A DNA stretch of 61,708 nucleotides from positions 1 through 61,708 of the forward strand of contig NZ_RJVQ01000015.1 in the NCBI RefSeq assembly GCF_003856525.1. The letters run 5' to 3'. The notes under the pieces were generated by a model that saw only the letters and a list, made by a program, of their open reading frames with translations, made no database searches and was not told the DNA's origin. Source of the stretch: Vibrio viridaestus (lineage in GTDB: Bacteria; Pseudomonadota; Gammaproteobacteria; Enterobacterales; Vibrionaceae). Of this stretch, positions 27,884 through 37,386 are shown piece by piece; position 1 is the stretch's first letter; the number at the start of each line of letters is the position of its first letter. Made by a program: the position numbers and the translations under genes.

Positions 27884-29368
27884 ATGTCCAATAATGAAAA
27901 TATTAATAAAAGTTATAATTTAAAATATATCTTAGTCATATGTGCTGTAGCAGCTCTTGGAGGATTGTTACTAGGTTATGATACTGCTGTAATATCAGGT
28001 GCTATAGGTCCTATTCAGAACTTTTTCGAATTGAGTCCACTTGGTGTGGGCTGGGCGGTTTCCAACGTTGCGATTGGTTGTATTGTTGGTGCCTTTTTAT
28101 CTGGTAGCATTGCGGCTAAATGGGGCCGTAAAAAAGCTTTAATTCTCGCCGCCGTATTGTTTACGATTTCTGCGGTAGGTGCTGCGGTTGTTGATTCCTT
28201 CTTCTGGTTTATCGTCTATCGTATGATTGGTGGTTTGGCAGTCGGTATCGCATCATCTGTTTCTCCTATGTACATGTCAGAAGTCTCACCAAAACAAATT
28301 CGTGGCCGAGCTTTGAGCTCACAGAACTTTGCAATTGTATTTGGTCAGGTTGTTATCTTTATTGTGAACTTTCTAATCGCTAAAGGTATGACTCACGAAT
28401 GGATGACTGATATTGGCTGGCGTATCATGATTGGCTCTGAAGCCATTCCTTGTACTCTCTTTGTGCTAGCTTCATTCTTCATTCCTGAGTCCCCTCGTTG
28501 GTTAGTTATGATTGGCAAAACCGAAGAAGCGCAACGTATTTTGGGTCGCATCTTTAATCCCGAATATGCACCAATGGTCGTTGCCGATATTCAACGCTCA
28601 TTAGATGCAGAGAAAAAAGAGAAAGCGGAGCAATCTAAACTTAAAGTGCACAAAGAACGTCGTTTCTGGTTGTTTGTGTATATCGCTGGCATGATTGTTA
28701 TTTTCCAACAGGCAAGTGGTGTGAACGTAATTATGTACTTTGCTCCAGTGGTATTGGAAAAAGTCACTGGCGATAACGAAGTTGCTCTGTTCTTGACTAT
28801 CTGGGTTGGTGTGATTCAACTTGTTGGTACTTTCATTGGTTCATTACTGATGGATAAAGTAGGGCGTTTGCCATTAATGAAATTGGGTTCTTTGGGTGCA
28901 ACGGCTGGTTTATTATTAACTTCTTATTTTATCTACCAGTCTGCAGGCCTGGAAGGTGAAGCTGCAATTCAAATGGGTTACTGGACTCTGCTTGGGATGA
29001 TGGCATTTATGATTTGTTTCGCCTTCTCATGGAGCTTAGGTGCCTGGATCATCGTTTCTGAAATCTTCCCTAACCGTTACCGTGCATTGGGTATGTCTTT
29101 CGCGGTTGGTGGATTATGGGTAAGTAATTTCATCATCGGTTTGGTATTCCCGGTAATGAACGACAGTCCATATTTGAATGAACATTTCAAAGGTGCTTTC
29201 CCAATGTGGGTATTTGCGTTCTTTATGGTTCTGTCTTACTTCTTTATCCGTAGATATCTTCCTGAAACCAACGGTGTTTCACTAGAAAAAATGGAAGATC
29301 ACATTATGGCTAAACAGTATGCCCGTAAAGGAATCATAGCAGAAGAAGCTGCAGAAGCGAATATGTAA
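27884..29368 (+). CDS. Sugar-porter-family MFS transporter
   Basis: A 494-aa proton-coupled sugar or inositol importer with 12 predicted membrane segments. Family signatures include LGGLLLGYDTAVISGAI, the loop 2-3 motif KWGRKKAL, YRMIGGLAVGIASSVSPMYM, the central-loop PESPRWL and the C-terminal PETNGVSLE. The start is set at ATG 27884 behind GGAGG; an upstream in-frame TTG adds 20 unrelated residues. It follows the iolG-like gene by 144 nt and ends in a strong terminator. Myo-inositol is a plausible substrate by context. Confidence 0.93.
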   Translation: MSNNENINKSYNLKYILVICAVAALGGLLLGYDTAVISGAIGPIQNFFELSPLGVGWAVSNVAIGCIVGAFLSGSIAAKWGRKKALILAAVLFTISAVGAAVVDSFFWFIVYRMIGGLAVGIASSVSPMYMSEVSPKQIRGRALSSQNFAIVFGQVVIFIVNFLIAKGMTHEWMTDIGWRIMIGSEAIPCTLFVLASFFIPESPRWLVMIGKTEEAQRILGRIFNPEYAPMVVADIQRSLDAEKKEKAEQSKLKVHKERRFWLFVYIAGMIVIFQQASGVNVIMYFAPVVLEKVTGDNEVALFLTIWVGVIQLVGTFIGSLLMDKVGRLPLMKLGSLGATAGLLLTSYFIYQSAGLEGEAAIQMGYWTLLGMMAFMICFAFSWSLGAWIIVSEIFPNRYRALGMSFAVGGLWVSNFIIGLVFPVMNDSPYLNEHFKGAFPMWVFAFFMVLSYFFIRRYLPETNGVSLEKMEDHIMAKQYARKGIIAEEAAEANM

Positions 29369-29402
29369 GTTACTACTGGCAATATAATATATCTTTGAGA
29401 CA

Positions 29403-29436
29403 AAACCCCTTGAGTGATCGAGGGGTTTATTTTTTT
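29403..29436 (+). terminator. Intrinsic terminator after the sugar transporter
   Basis: AAACCCCT (29403-29410) pairs with AGGGGTTT (29421-29428), with a 10-nt loop, and is followed by A and T7. It lies 35 nt after the transporter stop. Confidence 0.9.
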
Positions 29437-29505
29437 CTGGTCGAATATTGTATATATTGGCAGGATAGTCATTGCGCACAGATGTATCAGTATCGGAAAC
29501 CGGAT

Positions 29506-30423
29506 ATGCTCAAAAATATCAACTTAAATCTCTTGAGATCGCTATATGCGCTTTTGCAGGAAGCTCATGTGAGTAACGCAGCGAAGCGACTGCATATCAC
29601 CCAATCAGCGGTAAGTCGTCAGTTGGCTCAGTTAAGAGAGTTGTGCAATGACGAGTTACTCGTTCGCAATGCAAACAGTCTGGTGCTAACGCCAAAAGCC
29701 GAGATACTCAAAACTAAATTAGATGTATTTTTTGGAGATATTGAACATTTATTATCGGATGTTAGCTTTGAACCGGAAACGTGGACCGCAGAATTGGTCA
29801 TTTCTTCAAGTGATTATGTTGCTCAGTATGTATTACCCGATATTTGTTCTCGACTGAATCGTCAAGCACCACAATTAAGCATTACTTATCATTTATGGAA
29901 ACCGGAATATATCGGGCAGTTACATGATTTGGGGATAGATATTGCTTCAACGATGCTTCCTGAGGAACCTAAAGGGGTGTCGAGCCAATGCATTGGCAGT
30001 GATTATCTGGTTGTCGTCATGAGTCGTAACCATTTATTAGCCAATAAAAGTCAGTTGAATGTCGAAGACATAGTTCAGTACTCGCATATAAAAATAACAG
30101 GCGGAGCCGATAAAGACAGCATAGTTGACGAACAATTAAAGCGATTCAATTATCACCGCCATATTCAATTGCAGGTGCCGTTTTTTACTGCAGCGGTAAG
30201 CCATTTACAGCAAACAGATTGCCTGATGGTAATGCCATTACATATCGCGGAGAATTTATCGAAATACTGGCCTATTACGCATAAGAAACTGCCATTCGAC
30301 GTCAGTAGTAATAAGTATTGGTTAATATGGCATCCAAAATTTGATCATGACTTAAGCCATAAATGGGCGAGAGAACAAATTGTTTCTGCAATGCAAGATT
30401 GTGATAGTTCGATACATCTTTGA
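29506..30423 (+). CDS. LysR-family transcriptional regulator
   Basis: A 305-aa LTTR starting at ATG 29506 (MLKNINLNLLRSLYALLQEA). The upstream in-frame extension overlaps the terminator and is rejected. HTH: VSNAAKRLHITQSAVSRQLA. The sensor domain is of the NodD/PbpR type, with ELVISSSDYVAQYVLPDICS. It precedes a LysE-family exporter in the same direction, a pair like the one at 16.9-18.5 kb. Confidence 0.92.
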   Translation: MLKNINLNLLRSLYALLQEAHVSNAAKRLHITQSAVSRQLAQLRELCNDELLVRNANSLVLTPKAEILKTKLDVFFGDIEHLLSDVSFEPETWTAELVISSSDYVAQYVLPDICSRLNRQAPQLSITYHLWKPEYIGQLHDLGIDIASTMLPEEPKGVSSQCIGSDYLVVVMSRNHLLANKSQLNVEDIVQYSHIKITGGADKDSIVDEQLKRFNYHRHIQLQVPFFTAAVSHLQQTDCLMVMPLHIAENLSKYWPITHKKLPFDVSSNKYWLIWHPKFDHDLSHKWAREQIVSAMQDCDSSIHL

Positions 30424-30526
30424 TTTTTTAATTTCGGCTATGACTTAAAATCATAGTCATAATGATTAATTATGATTTCCAAGAATGATTTGGCTGGACT
30501 TAAGATACCACCAAATGGAGGAAATC

Positions 30527-31138
30527 ATGACAGCTACATTATTTATCACTTTATTACCGATATGTCTTTTAGGTGCGATGTCTCCCGGCCCAAGTCTGGC
30601 TGTTGTCGCTAAACATTCCTTATCTGCGGGGCGGATACATGGAGTGGTATCTGCATGGGCGCATTCTTGCGGAATTCTTATTTATGCATTGCTAACCATT
30701 AGCGGGTTATCCGTGGTTCTTCAGCATTCTCCCGTTTTGTTTAAATGTATTAACTATTTAGGCGTGTCCTATTTGGTATTTCTGGGGATAAAAGCGCTGC
30801 AATCCAAAGGCGGAATTGCAGAAAAAATGCGAACAGGGGAGAAAGGAACAAAAATTCAAGCGGCAAGAGACGGTTTTGCTATATCGATATTAAATCCTAA
30901 AATTGCCTTGTTTTTTATTGCGTTGTTTAGCCAGTTTATTAATCCGTCGTACACCATTGATGAAAAGGCAATGGTTACCTTGATGCCAGCATTTATTGAC
31001 GGGGTATGGTACACAATTATTGCGATGATCTTGTCGAGTTCTGCAATGGTTGAACGCATACATGGAAGAGCTTCTTTAATCGATAAAGTTTCAGGAATCT
31101 TTTTACTGCTAGTGGCGATTATAGCGATAACTAATTGA
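30527..31138 (+). CDS. LysE-family exporter
   Basis: A 203-aa inner-membrane exporter beginning at ATG 30527 behind GGAGG. It has six hydrophobic segments and the signatures GAMSPGPSLAVVAKHSLSAG and SILNPKIALFFIALFSQF. The upstream in-frame TTG at 30485 would add 14 polar residues and lacks a ribosome site. It is likely regulated by the LysR gene just upstream. The exported compound is unknown. Confidence 0.9.
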   Translation: MTATLFITLLPICLLGAMSPGPSLAVVAKHSLSAGRIHGVVSAWAHSCGILIYALLTISGLSVVLQHSPVLFKCINYLGVSYLVFLGIKALQSKGGIAEKMRTGEKGTKIQAARDGFAISILNPKIALFFIALFSQFINPSYTIDEKAMVTLMPAFIDGVWYTIIAMILSSSAMVERIHGRASLIDKVSGIFLLLVAIIAITN

Positions 31139-31281
31139 GAGTTAATATTATTTTTTGATTATTCATACTTTGTGTTTTCTTATTTTACAATGATTAGCTT
31201 ATAGCTATATCTTTTATTGGATAGTATACGCAACCTGTTTTAATAATGTATCCACGCTTGTAAAAGGATAAGTATCTTTTT

Positions 31282-31536
31282 ATGATTTGTAAGAAAATAC
31301 TACTGGAGAATCTCATCTATTCAAATGATGGCTATGGTAAAATAAGAGAAAGATTATTGATTAGTGCATCAAATAAAGATATTTAAGAACTGATTTCCTT
31401 TATCATCGAAGAAACTCCGATAAATCTATTTTTTAAAATAGAGAACACTTTATATATAAAAAATATATATTATGGTATTGAGGTTCAAGTGAGTATAGAA
31501 AACAATAAAGTAGTCTCAGCAGGCAGACTTCGGTAA
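31282..31536 (+). pseudogene. Possible short hypothetical gene with an in-frame TAA
   Basis: ATG 31282 opens MICKKILLENLIYSNDGYGK and continues to NKDI, then TAA at 31384-31386. The same frame reads on for 49 more codons (ELISFIIEETPINLFFKIEN and beyond) to TAA at 31534. The two parts together make an 84-codon protein-like frame in a very AT-rich stretch. I know no family. It may be a decayed gene, or chance in AT-rich DNA. Confidence 0.3.
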
Positions 31537-31561
31537 TAGTTATATATTCCTTAATTTTATT

Positions 31562-32497
31562 TTATATGTTTTTAAATATTTGACTAGAAAGGGTTTTATA
31601 TAAAAATTCGACGCATATTCTAGTCTTTGCAGATATGGCTAAACGGTTTGGATACACAGCCCAAATATCGGCTGGTTGTGAATATTCAGGAAGAATTTGT
31701 ATTAGTGCTCCAGTTGTGATTAGATTTTGAATATCCTATTGGGAGCGTAGCATGATCCCACAACCATTTAGAGCCCATTGTCTGACGATATCTCCGTTAT
31801 TCGAAGATAGCGAACCTGCTATTTTTATAAAATGGTTTTTATTTTTTCTATCTGTTAATTTCCAAGCTCCATTAGTGACATGTCTGTCTTTGATTACTAA
31901 GCATTGATGCTGTTTTAAATCATGAATATGTTGAGGAGTCCCGAATCTATCTAGGTAATTTGGAGAAGCATATAGAATGCGAGAATTTTTGGCTAGTCGT
32001 TTGCTTATATGTTGCTCAGGAAGATCATTTCCAATAAATATTTCTAGATCAAATCCTTCCTGTACCAGATCAATTGTCCGGTCAAATACTTCAAAGCTAA
32101 TATCCAGTTCGGGATATTGTCTTGATAGATCTGCGACAGCAGGAGCTAAATGTGCTCTCCCAAAACCAAAGCTACTGCATATATTTACTTGACCGTGTGC
32201 AATTAGCGCATCGAGCGATAAAATACTAATTAGCTGATCATAGTTTTCTAGCATTTCAATAGCCCACTCAAATACATGATGGCCATTGGTTGTTAAAGCC
32301 AATTGTCGCGTTGAGCGGTGTAGGACCCTAGTGTTGAGTGTACTCTCAAGTATTGTTATGCGCTTACTAATGTATGCTGGTGATTGACCTAATGCTCTTG
32401 CCGCCTGAGCAAAACTACCAGTTTGGACTATAGCGATAAATACATTTAAATCCTGTGGTAGTGGATACTATTTACGAATCGTGTTCTCAGGTGTCAT
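31562..32497 (-). pseudogene. LysR-family regulator with two in-frame amber codons
   Basis: The frame from ATG 32497 to TAA 31562 is 311 codons, exactly LTTR length, with no frameshift. It contains TAG at codon 10 (32470-32468) and TAG at 31738-31736. Between them is a normal LTTR: HTH (TGSFAQAARALGQSPAYISK), VLHRSTRQLALTTNGHHVF and a sensor domain with FEVFDRTIDLVQEGFDLEIF. After the second TAG it continues DIQNLITTGALIQILPEYSQ, the usual C-terminus. The second TAG stands where relatives usually have Trp (TGG). Without suppression only a 188-aa internal fragment could be made. Confidence 0.85.
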
Positions 32498-33082
32498 TCT
32501 TATTATCTTGTCATTACATATTGTGCTTAATACTATTACGTCATTTTCCCTGTAGCAAATTAATTTAATGACCACAAAAGTTTATATCTTTAGTGAAAAC
32601 GTGACGCGCTGACTTTGTAACGCAAAAAATCGAATTGCATCTGATTAGTAAGAAGTTTTCACGTAATGCGCTAAACGGTCAGCGCCAGTAGAACGTATTG
32701 TTGTTTTGTTATCGAAGTTAAAGTAGATACTGCATTGAAGAACCTGAATAGATAAGGTTTTAGAGGCTATTGAAGGTACTGTCAGAAGTACTCACGTGAA
32801 GGACCGGCCAAAATCATTTTTCGAAAAATCGGCCAGGAATTTTATTAAACTTGAAACTTTTTAGGGAGAGTAGCTCGTTTTAATATTTTCGGTTAAACAT
32901 TGGGAGCCGCATCTAATATGCCGTTTGGATCACTACCTTTTGATTCCGGAAATAAATCTTCTATTTTAATTGATGGTTTTTCATCTTAATTTTGTGATTC
33001 ATTATTGTTAATGATTTATTTATGATTGCTATTATATCTTTCGTTGATTTAATGCATCAATAAACATCAAGAGGAAGAGATT
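32498..33082. other. Intergenic region before the isomerase gene
   Basis: About 585 nt with no supportable gene. It includes a perfect 14-bp palindrome ATTTTTCGAAAAAT flanked by GGCC and CGGCC (about 32816-32843). A minus-strand open stretch at 32893-32985 reads KIEDLFPESKGSDPNGILDA and then stops; it may be a gene remnant but is too short to call. Confidence 0.4.
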
Positions 33083-33904
33083 ATGATTAAAGCCCTACAT
33101 GGAATATCGACAAACTATTGCAATGTAATGACAGAAACTCGAATTGCACATGAAACTGGATATGATGCAATGGAGTTTATCCAAACAAAATTGCTCAGAT
33201 ATTTAGATAACGGTGGAACAACTAAAGAGCTCAAACGGCGAGTGGATAATTTTGGTCTTAATACAGCATGCGTCAATGCACTACTAAGCATTGAAAGGCA
33301 CCAAGGTGAAGAACGCGACCAAATGTTGAAAGAGGCAGAACGTCTGACACAGATTGCCCATGACTTAGAATGTCCTACAGTGCAAATTCTACCTTTATTC
33401 AGTATTGATCATTTGCCTAAAGAATCCATAATGAAAATTATGCTAAATAATATTGATGCTATATCCGATATAGGTCTGAAATACGGTGTTAAATATCAGA
33501 TTGAAATTATAACTGAGACTCAATTTAATACCATTGAACAAGCAAGTAACATAATAAATACTTTAGATAAAGGTAATATTGGTATTGTTGTCGATTTTTG
33601 GCACTTACACTGCTCTGGCTATACTGCTGAAGATATTGCTAAGTTAAATAAAGATATTATCTATGGTGTTCACTTTTGTGATGGACGCAGGCCTTATGCT
33701 GGTGAAGAGTGGAATGAATTGGTCCAAAGAAACTACTTCCCAGGCGAAGGTGACGTTGACATCCAAGGTTTTTCTGACGCGGTTAAGTCAACAGGATTTG
33801 ATGGGGTATGGTCTACAGAACTCTTCAGCCCGAATAGATGGGAAGATGATTTATGGGATGCTGCAAAAGCGTGTATCGATAACATGAGCAAATTTACAGG
33901 TTAA
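33083..33904 (+). CDS. Sugar phosphate isomerase/epimerase (AP-endonuclease-2 TIM barrel)
   Basis: A 273-aa TIM-barrel enzyme of the xylose isomerase-like family that includes IolE, IolI, hydroxypyruvate isomerase and 3-keto-sugar epimerases. Metal ligands expected of the family are visible as Glu in YQIEIITETQFN, Asp and His in VVDFWHLHCSG, HFCDG and the final Glu in WSTELFSPNRWEDD. AAGAGGAAGAG precedes ATG 33083. By context it could act on a keto-sugar or keto-inositol made by the dehydrogenases upstream. It is separated from them by decayed genes. Confidence 0.88.
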   Translation: MIKALHGISTNYCNVMTETRIAHETGYDAMEFIQTKLLRYLDNGGTTKELKRRVDNFGLNTACVNALLSIERHQGEERDQMLKEAERLTQIAHDLECPTVQILPLFSIDHLPKESIMKIMLNNIDAISDIGLKYGVKYQIEIITETQFNTIEQASNIINTLDKGNIGIVVDFWHLHCSGYTAEDIAKLNKDIIYGVHFCDGRRPYAGEEWNELVQRNYFPGEGDVDIQGFSDAVKSTGFDGVWSTELFSPNRWEDDLWDAAKACIDNMSKFTG

Positions 33905-34271
33905 TATTCTAATAACCTTTCGTGTAGTACGCAGAAGTTTCATAATTCTTAAAACAAAAAGTGCAATATGTTTAGTAGCAAGTGAAGTCTTTTATCATGT
34001 AATAGCGAAAACATTTTAAATGTTAATACTACGTCGAAAAGCTAAATTGGCGTGCTATTCAAGTAGCACGTCAGTGCATTTATGCATTAGAGTGTTTAAG
34101 CATGTAGCTGCTATCCCCAATAAGTCACACAATGGCTCGATGGTATCTTAGGAATATTTAGAGTTTAAATTTAACATCATCGAGTTTATGGAATCTTTGT
34201 TCTGATTAGTCAGGTTGAGTCAGGTCACTGTAACTCAATGTATTGAAACGTCATTAGTAGTGGTATTTCGA
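33905..34271. other. Intergenic region with a small hairpin
   Basis: About 367 nt between convergent genes and no supportable gene. A 7-bp hairpin CGTGCTA (34051-34057) with TAGCACG (34064-34070) could be part of a terminator. It lacks a T-tract. Confidence 0.4.
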
Positions 34272-35042
34272 CTAAAGAGGATTGCTAGTAATTACTGTGC
34301 AGTCTAATTGGCTGAAATAATCTTTTGCTACGGTATTGTTTGGAGAGCAGATTAGGTAATCAACATCTTCAGATGTCATAAACGGGTATGGGCCTAATGC
34401 CTCTATTTTGTCCTCAGTACACAGCGCAACAATAGCTCCGGCTTTAGATGCTGCATGGCGTTTGAATTCGCCATCCTGATAGTGAATAGCGCTGAACCCT
34501 GCTTCTGATGACCAACCACAAATCCCCATAAAGCAGAGATCAAATCGAAATTTGCTTAACGCTTCTACGGCGCTAATGTCTATGGCACCACCCACTGCAT
34601 AATTCAGTTCGCCACCGATAAGAATGGTTCTAATATGTTGTCTTTCCAGTAGTCGGGTTGCTATAGCAGGGCTATTGGTAACGACAGTCAGACCAATATC
34701 GTTAGGTAACAGGCTTGCGAGTAACATATGCGTACTGCTGGCATCTAAGAAAATGACTTGCTCTGCTTTGATAATGGTTAACGCGGCGAGCGCCAGAGCT
34801 TGCTTTTCGCTATTTCTGTTTTCTAAACGTTGCTCTTGCGTCCCTGTCGGTGGTACGAGAGACAGCACTCCACCATGAATTCGTTTACACAATCCTTCAT
34901 TGGCAAGAAAACGTAAATCTCGACGAATAGTGGCTTCGGTCGTTCCAAGTTGTACGGCTAAATCGGTCGCCATTACTTTGTTATGAGATTCCAGTAAATT
35001 CAGGATTAACTGATGACGTTCTTCTGGTGAAAATTTTTCCAT
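34272..35042 (-). CDS. DeoR-family transcriptional regulator
   Basis: A 256-aa repressor from ATG 35042 (MEKFSPEERHQLILNLLESH). It has an N-terminal winged HTH (VMATDLAVQLGTTEATIRRD, then EGLCKRIHGGV) and a C-terminal DeoRC sugar-phosphate sensor with IFLDASSTHMLLASLLP. The ATG two codons upstream is less well placed. GTTCGYTTT-like repeats occur in both flanking intergenic regions and may be its operators. It probably controls the adjacent HAD phosphatase and perhaps the divergent sugar genes. Confidence 0.92.
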   Translation of the reverse strand: MEKFSPEERHQLILNLLESHNKVMATDLAVQLGTTEATIRRDLRFLANEGLCKRIHGGVLSLVPPTGTQEQRLENRNSEKQALALAALTIIKAEQVIFLDASSTHMLLASLLPNDIGLTVVTNSPAIATRLLERQHIRTILIGGELNYAVGGAIDISAVEALSKFRFDLCFMGICGWSSEAGFSAIHYQDGEFKRHAASKAGAIVALCTEDKIEALGPYPFMTSEDVDYLICSPNNTVAKDYFSQLDCTVITSNPL

Positions 35043-35177
35043 TATCATTTTCTATTCGTGAGCGATGACAATCATTATAAACAAACACGCTTTATGTTCA
35101 TATCTGTTCGTTTACACTTGTCGCATTTTGAGCTTTAAGTGGTCACGCCTTTCGTCACGCCCACTTAAAGAAACCGA

Positions 35178-35984
35178 TTATGATTTTCTTTGGAGTGCCA
35201 GGAGCTGTAATATCGTGTGCATTACACCATCCTCATCATTCGAACGGGTAATATAGTTTGCCGCCGCTTTCGTTTCCTCAAAAGCATTACGCATAGCAAA
35301 GCTAAAATGAGCACGTTCCATCAGCTCAATATCATTGAATCCATCTCCAAATACCATGGTTTCAGCTTCCGTCGCTCCGACGATGGATTGTAGCCTTTCA
35401 ACGGTGGTGCCTTTGTGAACCCCTGCATTCGCAATATCGATCCATGCGGCTTCCGATACAACGATATAGGCTTGTTCGTCAAAGTGAGAGATTTGAGGAC
35501 GGATTGTTGGGCACTGTTTATTCTCGTCATAAACCGTGATCTTAACGAAATCAGAATCAATATCTGCATATGAATCGACCAGTTTTACCTCAGCATATGA
35601 ACGTCTCACTAAGGTGCGTAAATGCTCGGGAGTATCTCGTTTGATGGCTGCAAAATCGGGAGTACACGCAATGACAATATGTGAACCTTCGATAGATTCT
35701 AATTGCTGAATAATATTAAGCCCTAATGTGTTGTTGAGAAGAGATTGATAAATAAACACTCCCTTGTGTTTGATGCGAGTGGCACTGTCTCCGAGTATCC
35801 AAAAATCTTTGCTTTGTTCACCAAATAGTTCTTCAACACGTTCAACTTGCTTGCCAGTACAAGGGGCAAATTTCACACCATGCTCCTGCATGCTGGCCAC
35901 GACTTCCTGAAATAATTCGCGGTTGTAATCCCCATGGCTGTTTAGAAAAGTGCCATCCATATCAGTGATAATCAGTTTAATCAT
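35178..35984 (-). CDS. HAD-superfamily Cof-type sugar-phosphate phosphatase
   Basis: A 268-aa phosphatase from ATG 35984. HAD motif I is DMDGTFLNSHGDYN. Motif II lies in TGKQVERVEELFG, motif III in HKGTTVERLQSIVGA and motif IV is FGDGFNDIELMERAHFSFAM. The C2B cap is typical of the Cof/YbiV group, which dephosphorylates sugar phosphates. It lies directly upstream of the DeoR gene in the same direction, with 135 nt between them; a 10-bp inverted repeat (35133-35142 with 35161-35170) lies in that gap. Confidence 0.92.
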   Translation of the reverse strand: MIKLIITDMDGTFLNSHGDYNRELFQEVVASMQEHGVKFAPCTGKQVERVEELFGEQSKDFWILGDSATRIKHKGVFIYQSLLNNTLGLNIIQQLESIEGSHIVIACTPDFAAIKRDTPEHLRTLVRRSYAEVKLVDSYADIDSDFVKITVYDENKQCPTIRPQISHFDEQAYIVVSEAAWIDIANAGVHKGTTVERLQSIVGATEAETMVFGDGFNDIELMERAHFSFAMRNAFEETKAAANYITRSNDEDGVMHTILQLLALQRKS

Positions 35985-36177
35985 TTTTGCGTTTCCCATT
36001 TATTTATTCGTTTTTACTCAAACAATAAGAACACAAATGAACACATGCATCAATATATGAACAATTTATTTGTTTTATTGTGTTCGCTTTTGTTTGTTTT
36101 TGTGTATACTTCCTTCCGAGTAGTACTTGATGGTTTGACGAAATAGCGATTAGTCAATTTGTATGGAGAGTTGTGCG
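35985..36177. promoter_or_regulatory. Divergent promoter region with repeated GTTCG-type motifs
   Basis: The region between the HAD and LacI-type genes repeats motifs such as ATTCGTTTTTAC (from 36006) and GTGTTCGCTTTTG (from 36080), with inverted forms GAACAC near 36030-36043. A related TGTTCGTTTACAC lies at 35105-35117 beside the DeoR gene. These could be DeoR-family operators. TATACT at 36115-36120 is a good -10 for the plus-strand genes; the -35 is uncertain. Confidence 0.45.
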
Positions 36178-36789
36178 ATGGTAACGATGCAGGACGTTGC
36201 AGATTACGCTGGCGTATCTAAAGCTAGTGTTTCAAGAGTGGTTAATGGTCTTGCAGTATCACCTGAAATTACTCAAAAAGTAACGGCCGCAATGCAAGGG
36301 TTAGGATATCGTCCCAATACACTGGCACGAGCGCTTACAACAAGAAAGAACTCAGTCATTGGAGTTATCATCTCTGAAAGCCTGAATAAGGATCCTGTAG
36401 TAACAGAATTTCTTTCTCAGCTCTTAGAGATAACTAGTCAATTGAATAAACCGTTGATAGTGCTGCGAGACCAGAATGAGCACTTTTCACGACTGAAAAG
36501 CTTCCAGACATTGATAGAGCAGAGATGTGAGGGAATTATTCATGTGTCCTCAGGTAATAATCCATACCTGGACTCCTCATTATTTGAATCGGGACTGTGT
36601 GATGGTATTCCAATGGTTGTTATTCAAAATAAAGAAGAACAGGTCAATTCTTGTCTTCAAGGTCATGAAAAGTTACTCGTTAGTACTACCGATTGCAGTG
36701 TTGTGATTAATTCAATAAAACGTCAATCTCTGAGCATAGGTGAAAGTATTAATCGCATCATTTCAGTTTTTTCAATTCAGGCAAGGTAA
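36178..36789 (+). CDS. Short LacI-family protein with truncated effector domain
   Basis: A 203-aa protein starting MVTMQDVADYAGVSKASVSR, a complete LacI HTH and hinge (RPNTLARALTTRKNSVIGVI). Only the N-terminal lobe of the effector domain follows, up to about DGIPMVVIQNKEEQVNS. The last 40 residues (SIKRQSLSIGESINRIISVF) do not resemble the family. Normal length is about 330 aa, so the C-terminal lobe is missing. DNA binding may persist but sugar-dependent release is doubtful. The start at 36178 follows GGAG. Next comes an acetyltransferase 6 nt after its stop. Confidence 0.8.
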   Translation: MVTMQDVADYAGVSKASVSRVVNGLAVSPEITQKVTAAMQGLGYRPNTLARALTTRKNSVIGVIISESLNKDPVVTEFLSQLLEITSQLNKPLIVLRDQNEHFSRLKSFQTLIEQRCEGIIHVSSGNNPYLDSSLFESGLCDGIPMVVIQNKEEQVNSCLQGHEKLLVSTTDCSVVINSIKRQSLSIGESINRIISVFSIQAR

Positions 36790-36795
36790 TGATTT

Positions 36796-37386
36796 GTGGA
36801 TGAATTTCAGAAAATGCTCGCTGGAGAGCTATACAATCCAAGTGATAACAATTTGAGTCTGATGCGTGCCCGAACAAGGAAATTGATTGATAAATTTAAT
36901 CATTCCTCTTTTGAAGAAGAAAGTCGTCTGAAGCTTCTGAAAAGCTTACTGGGCAAAGCGGGTGACAATATCTCGATTCATCATAACTTTTATTGCGACT
37001 ACGGCTGCAATATCTATGTTGGCTCCAATTTTTTCGCCAATTACGATTGCGTGATTCTGGATTGTGCTGAAGTACACTTTGGCGATAACTGCCTGCTGGG
37101 TCCCCAAGTGGGTATCTATACCGCGACACACCCACTTGACCCAATTGAGCGAGCCAGTGGGCTAGAGTCAGCAAAGCCGATTCTCATAGGAAATGATTGC
37201 TGGATTGGTGGGCATGCGACGATAAACCCTGGTGTCACTTTGGGTAACAATGTGGTTGTTGCCTCCGGAAGTGTGGTCACTAAGAGTTTTGGTGATAACC
37301 TAGTCATTGGTGGTAATCCCGCTCGCGTTATTCGCGAACTTAAATGTTCATCGGTCACTGCATCAGAAGAGAAGGAATCGAAATAA
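36796..37386 (+). CDS. Hexapeptide-repeat sugar O-acetyltransferase (maltose/galactoside type)
   Basis: A 196-aa acetyl-CoA-dependent acetyltransferase. The N-terminal Mac domain is MLAGELYNPSDNNLSLMRAR; a left-handed beta-helix follows with the catalytic His in IYTATHPLDPIERASG. The ending IGGNPARVIRELK is typical of LacA/Maa proteins. The start codon is GTG 36796. It follows the LacI-type gene closely and overlaps the phosphoribosyltransferase start by one base, so the three form one operon. Confidence 0.9.
   Translation: MDEFQKMLAGELYNPSDNNLSLMRARTRKLIDKFNHSSFEEESRLKLLKSLLGKAGDNISIHHNFYCDYGCNIYVGSNFFANYDCVILDCAEVHFGDNCLLGPQVGIYTATHPLDPIERASGLESAKPILIGNDCWIGGHATINPGVTLGNNVVVASGSVVTKSFGDNLVIGGNPARVIRELKCSSVTASEEKESK

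Noticed and set aside
32893-32985. Minus-strand frame reading KIEDLFPESKGSDPNGILDA
   Set aside because: It is only about 30 codons with no start. It could be a gene fragment, but I cannot identify it.
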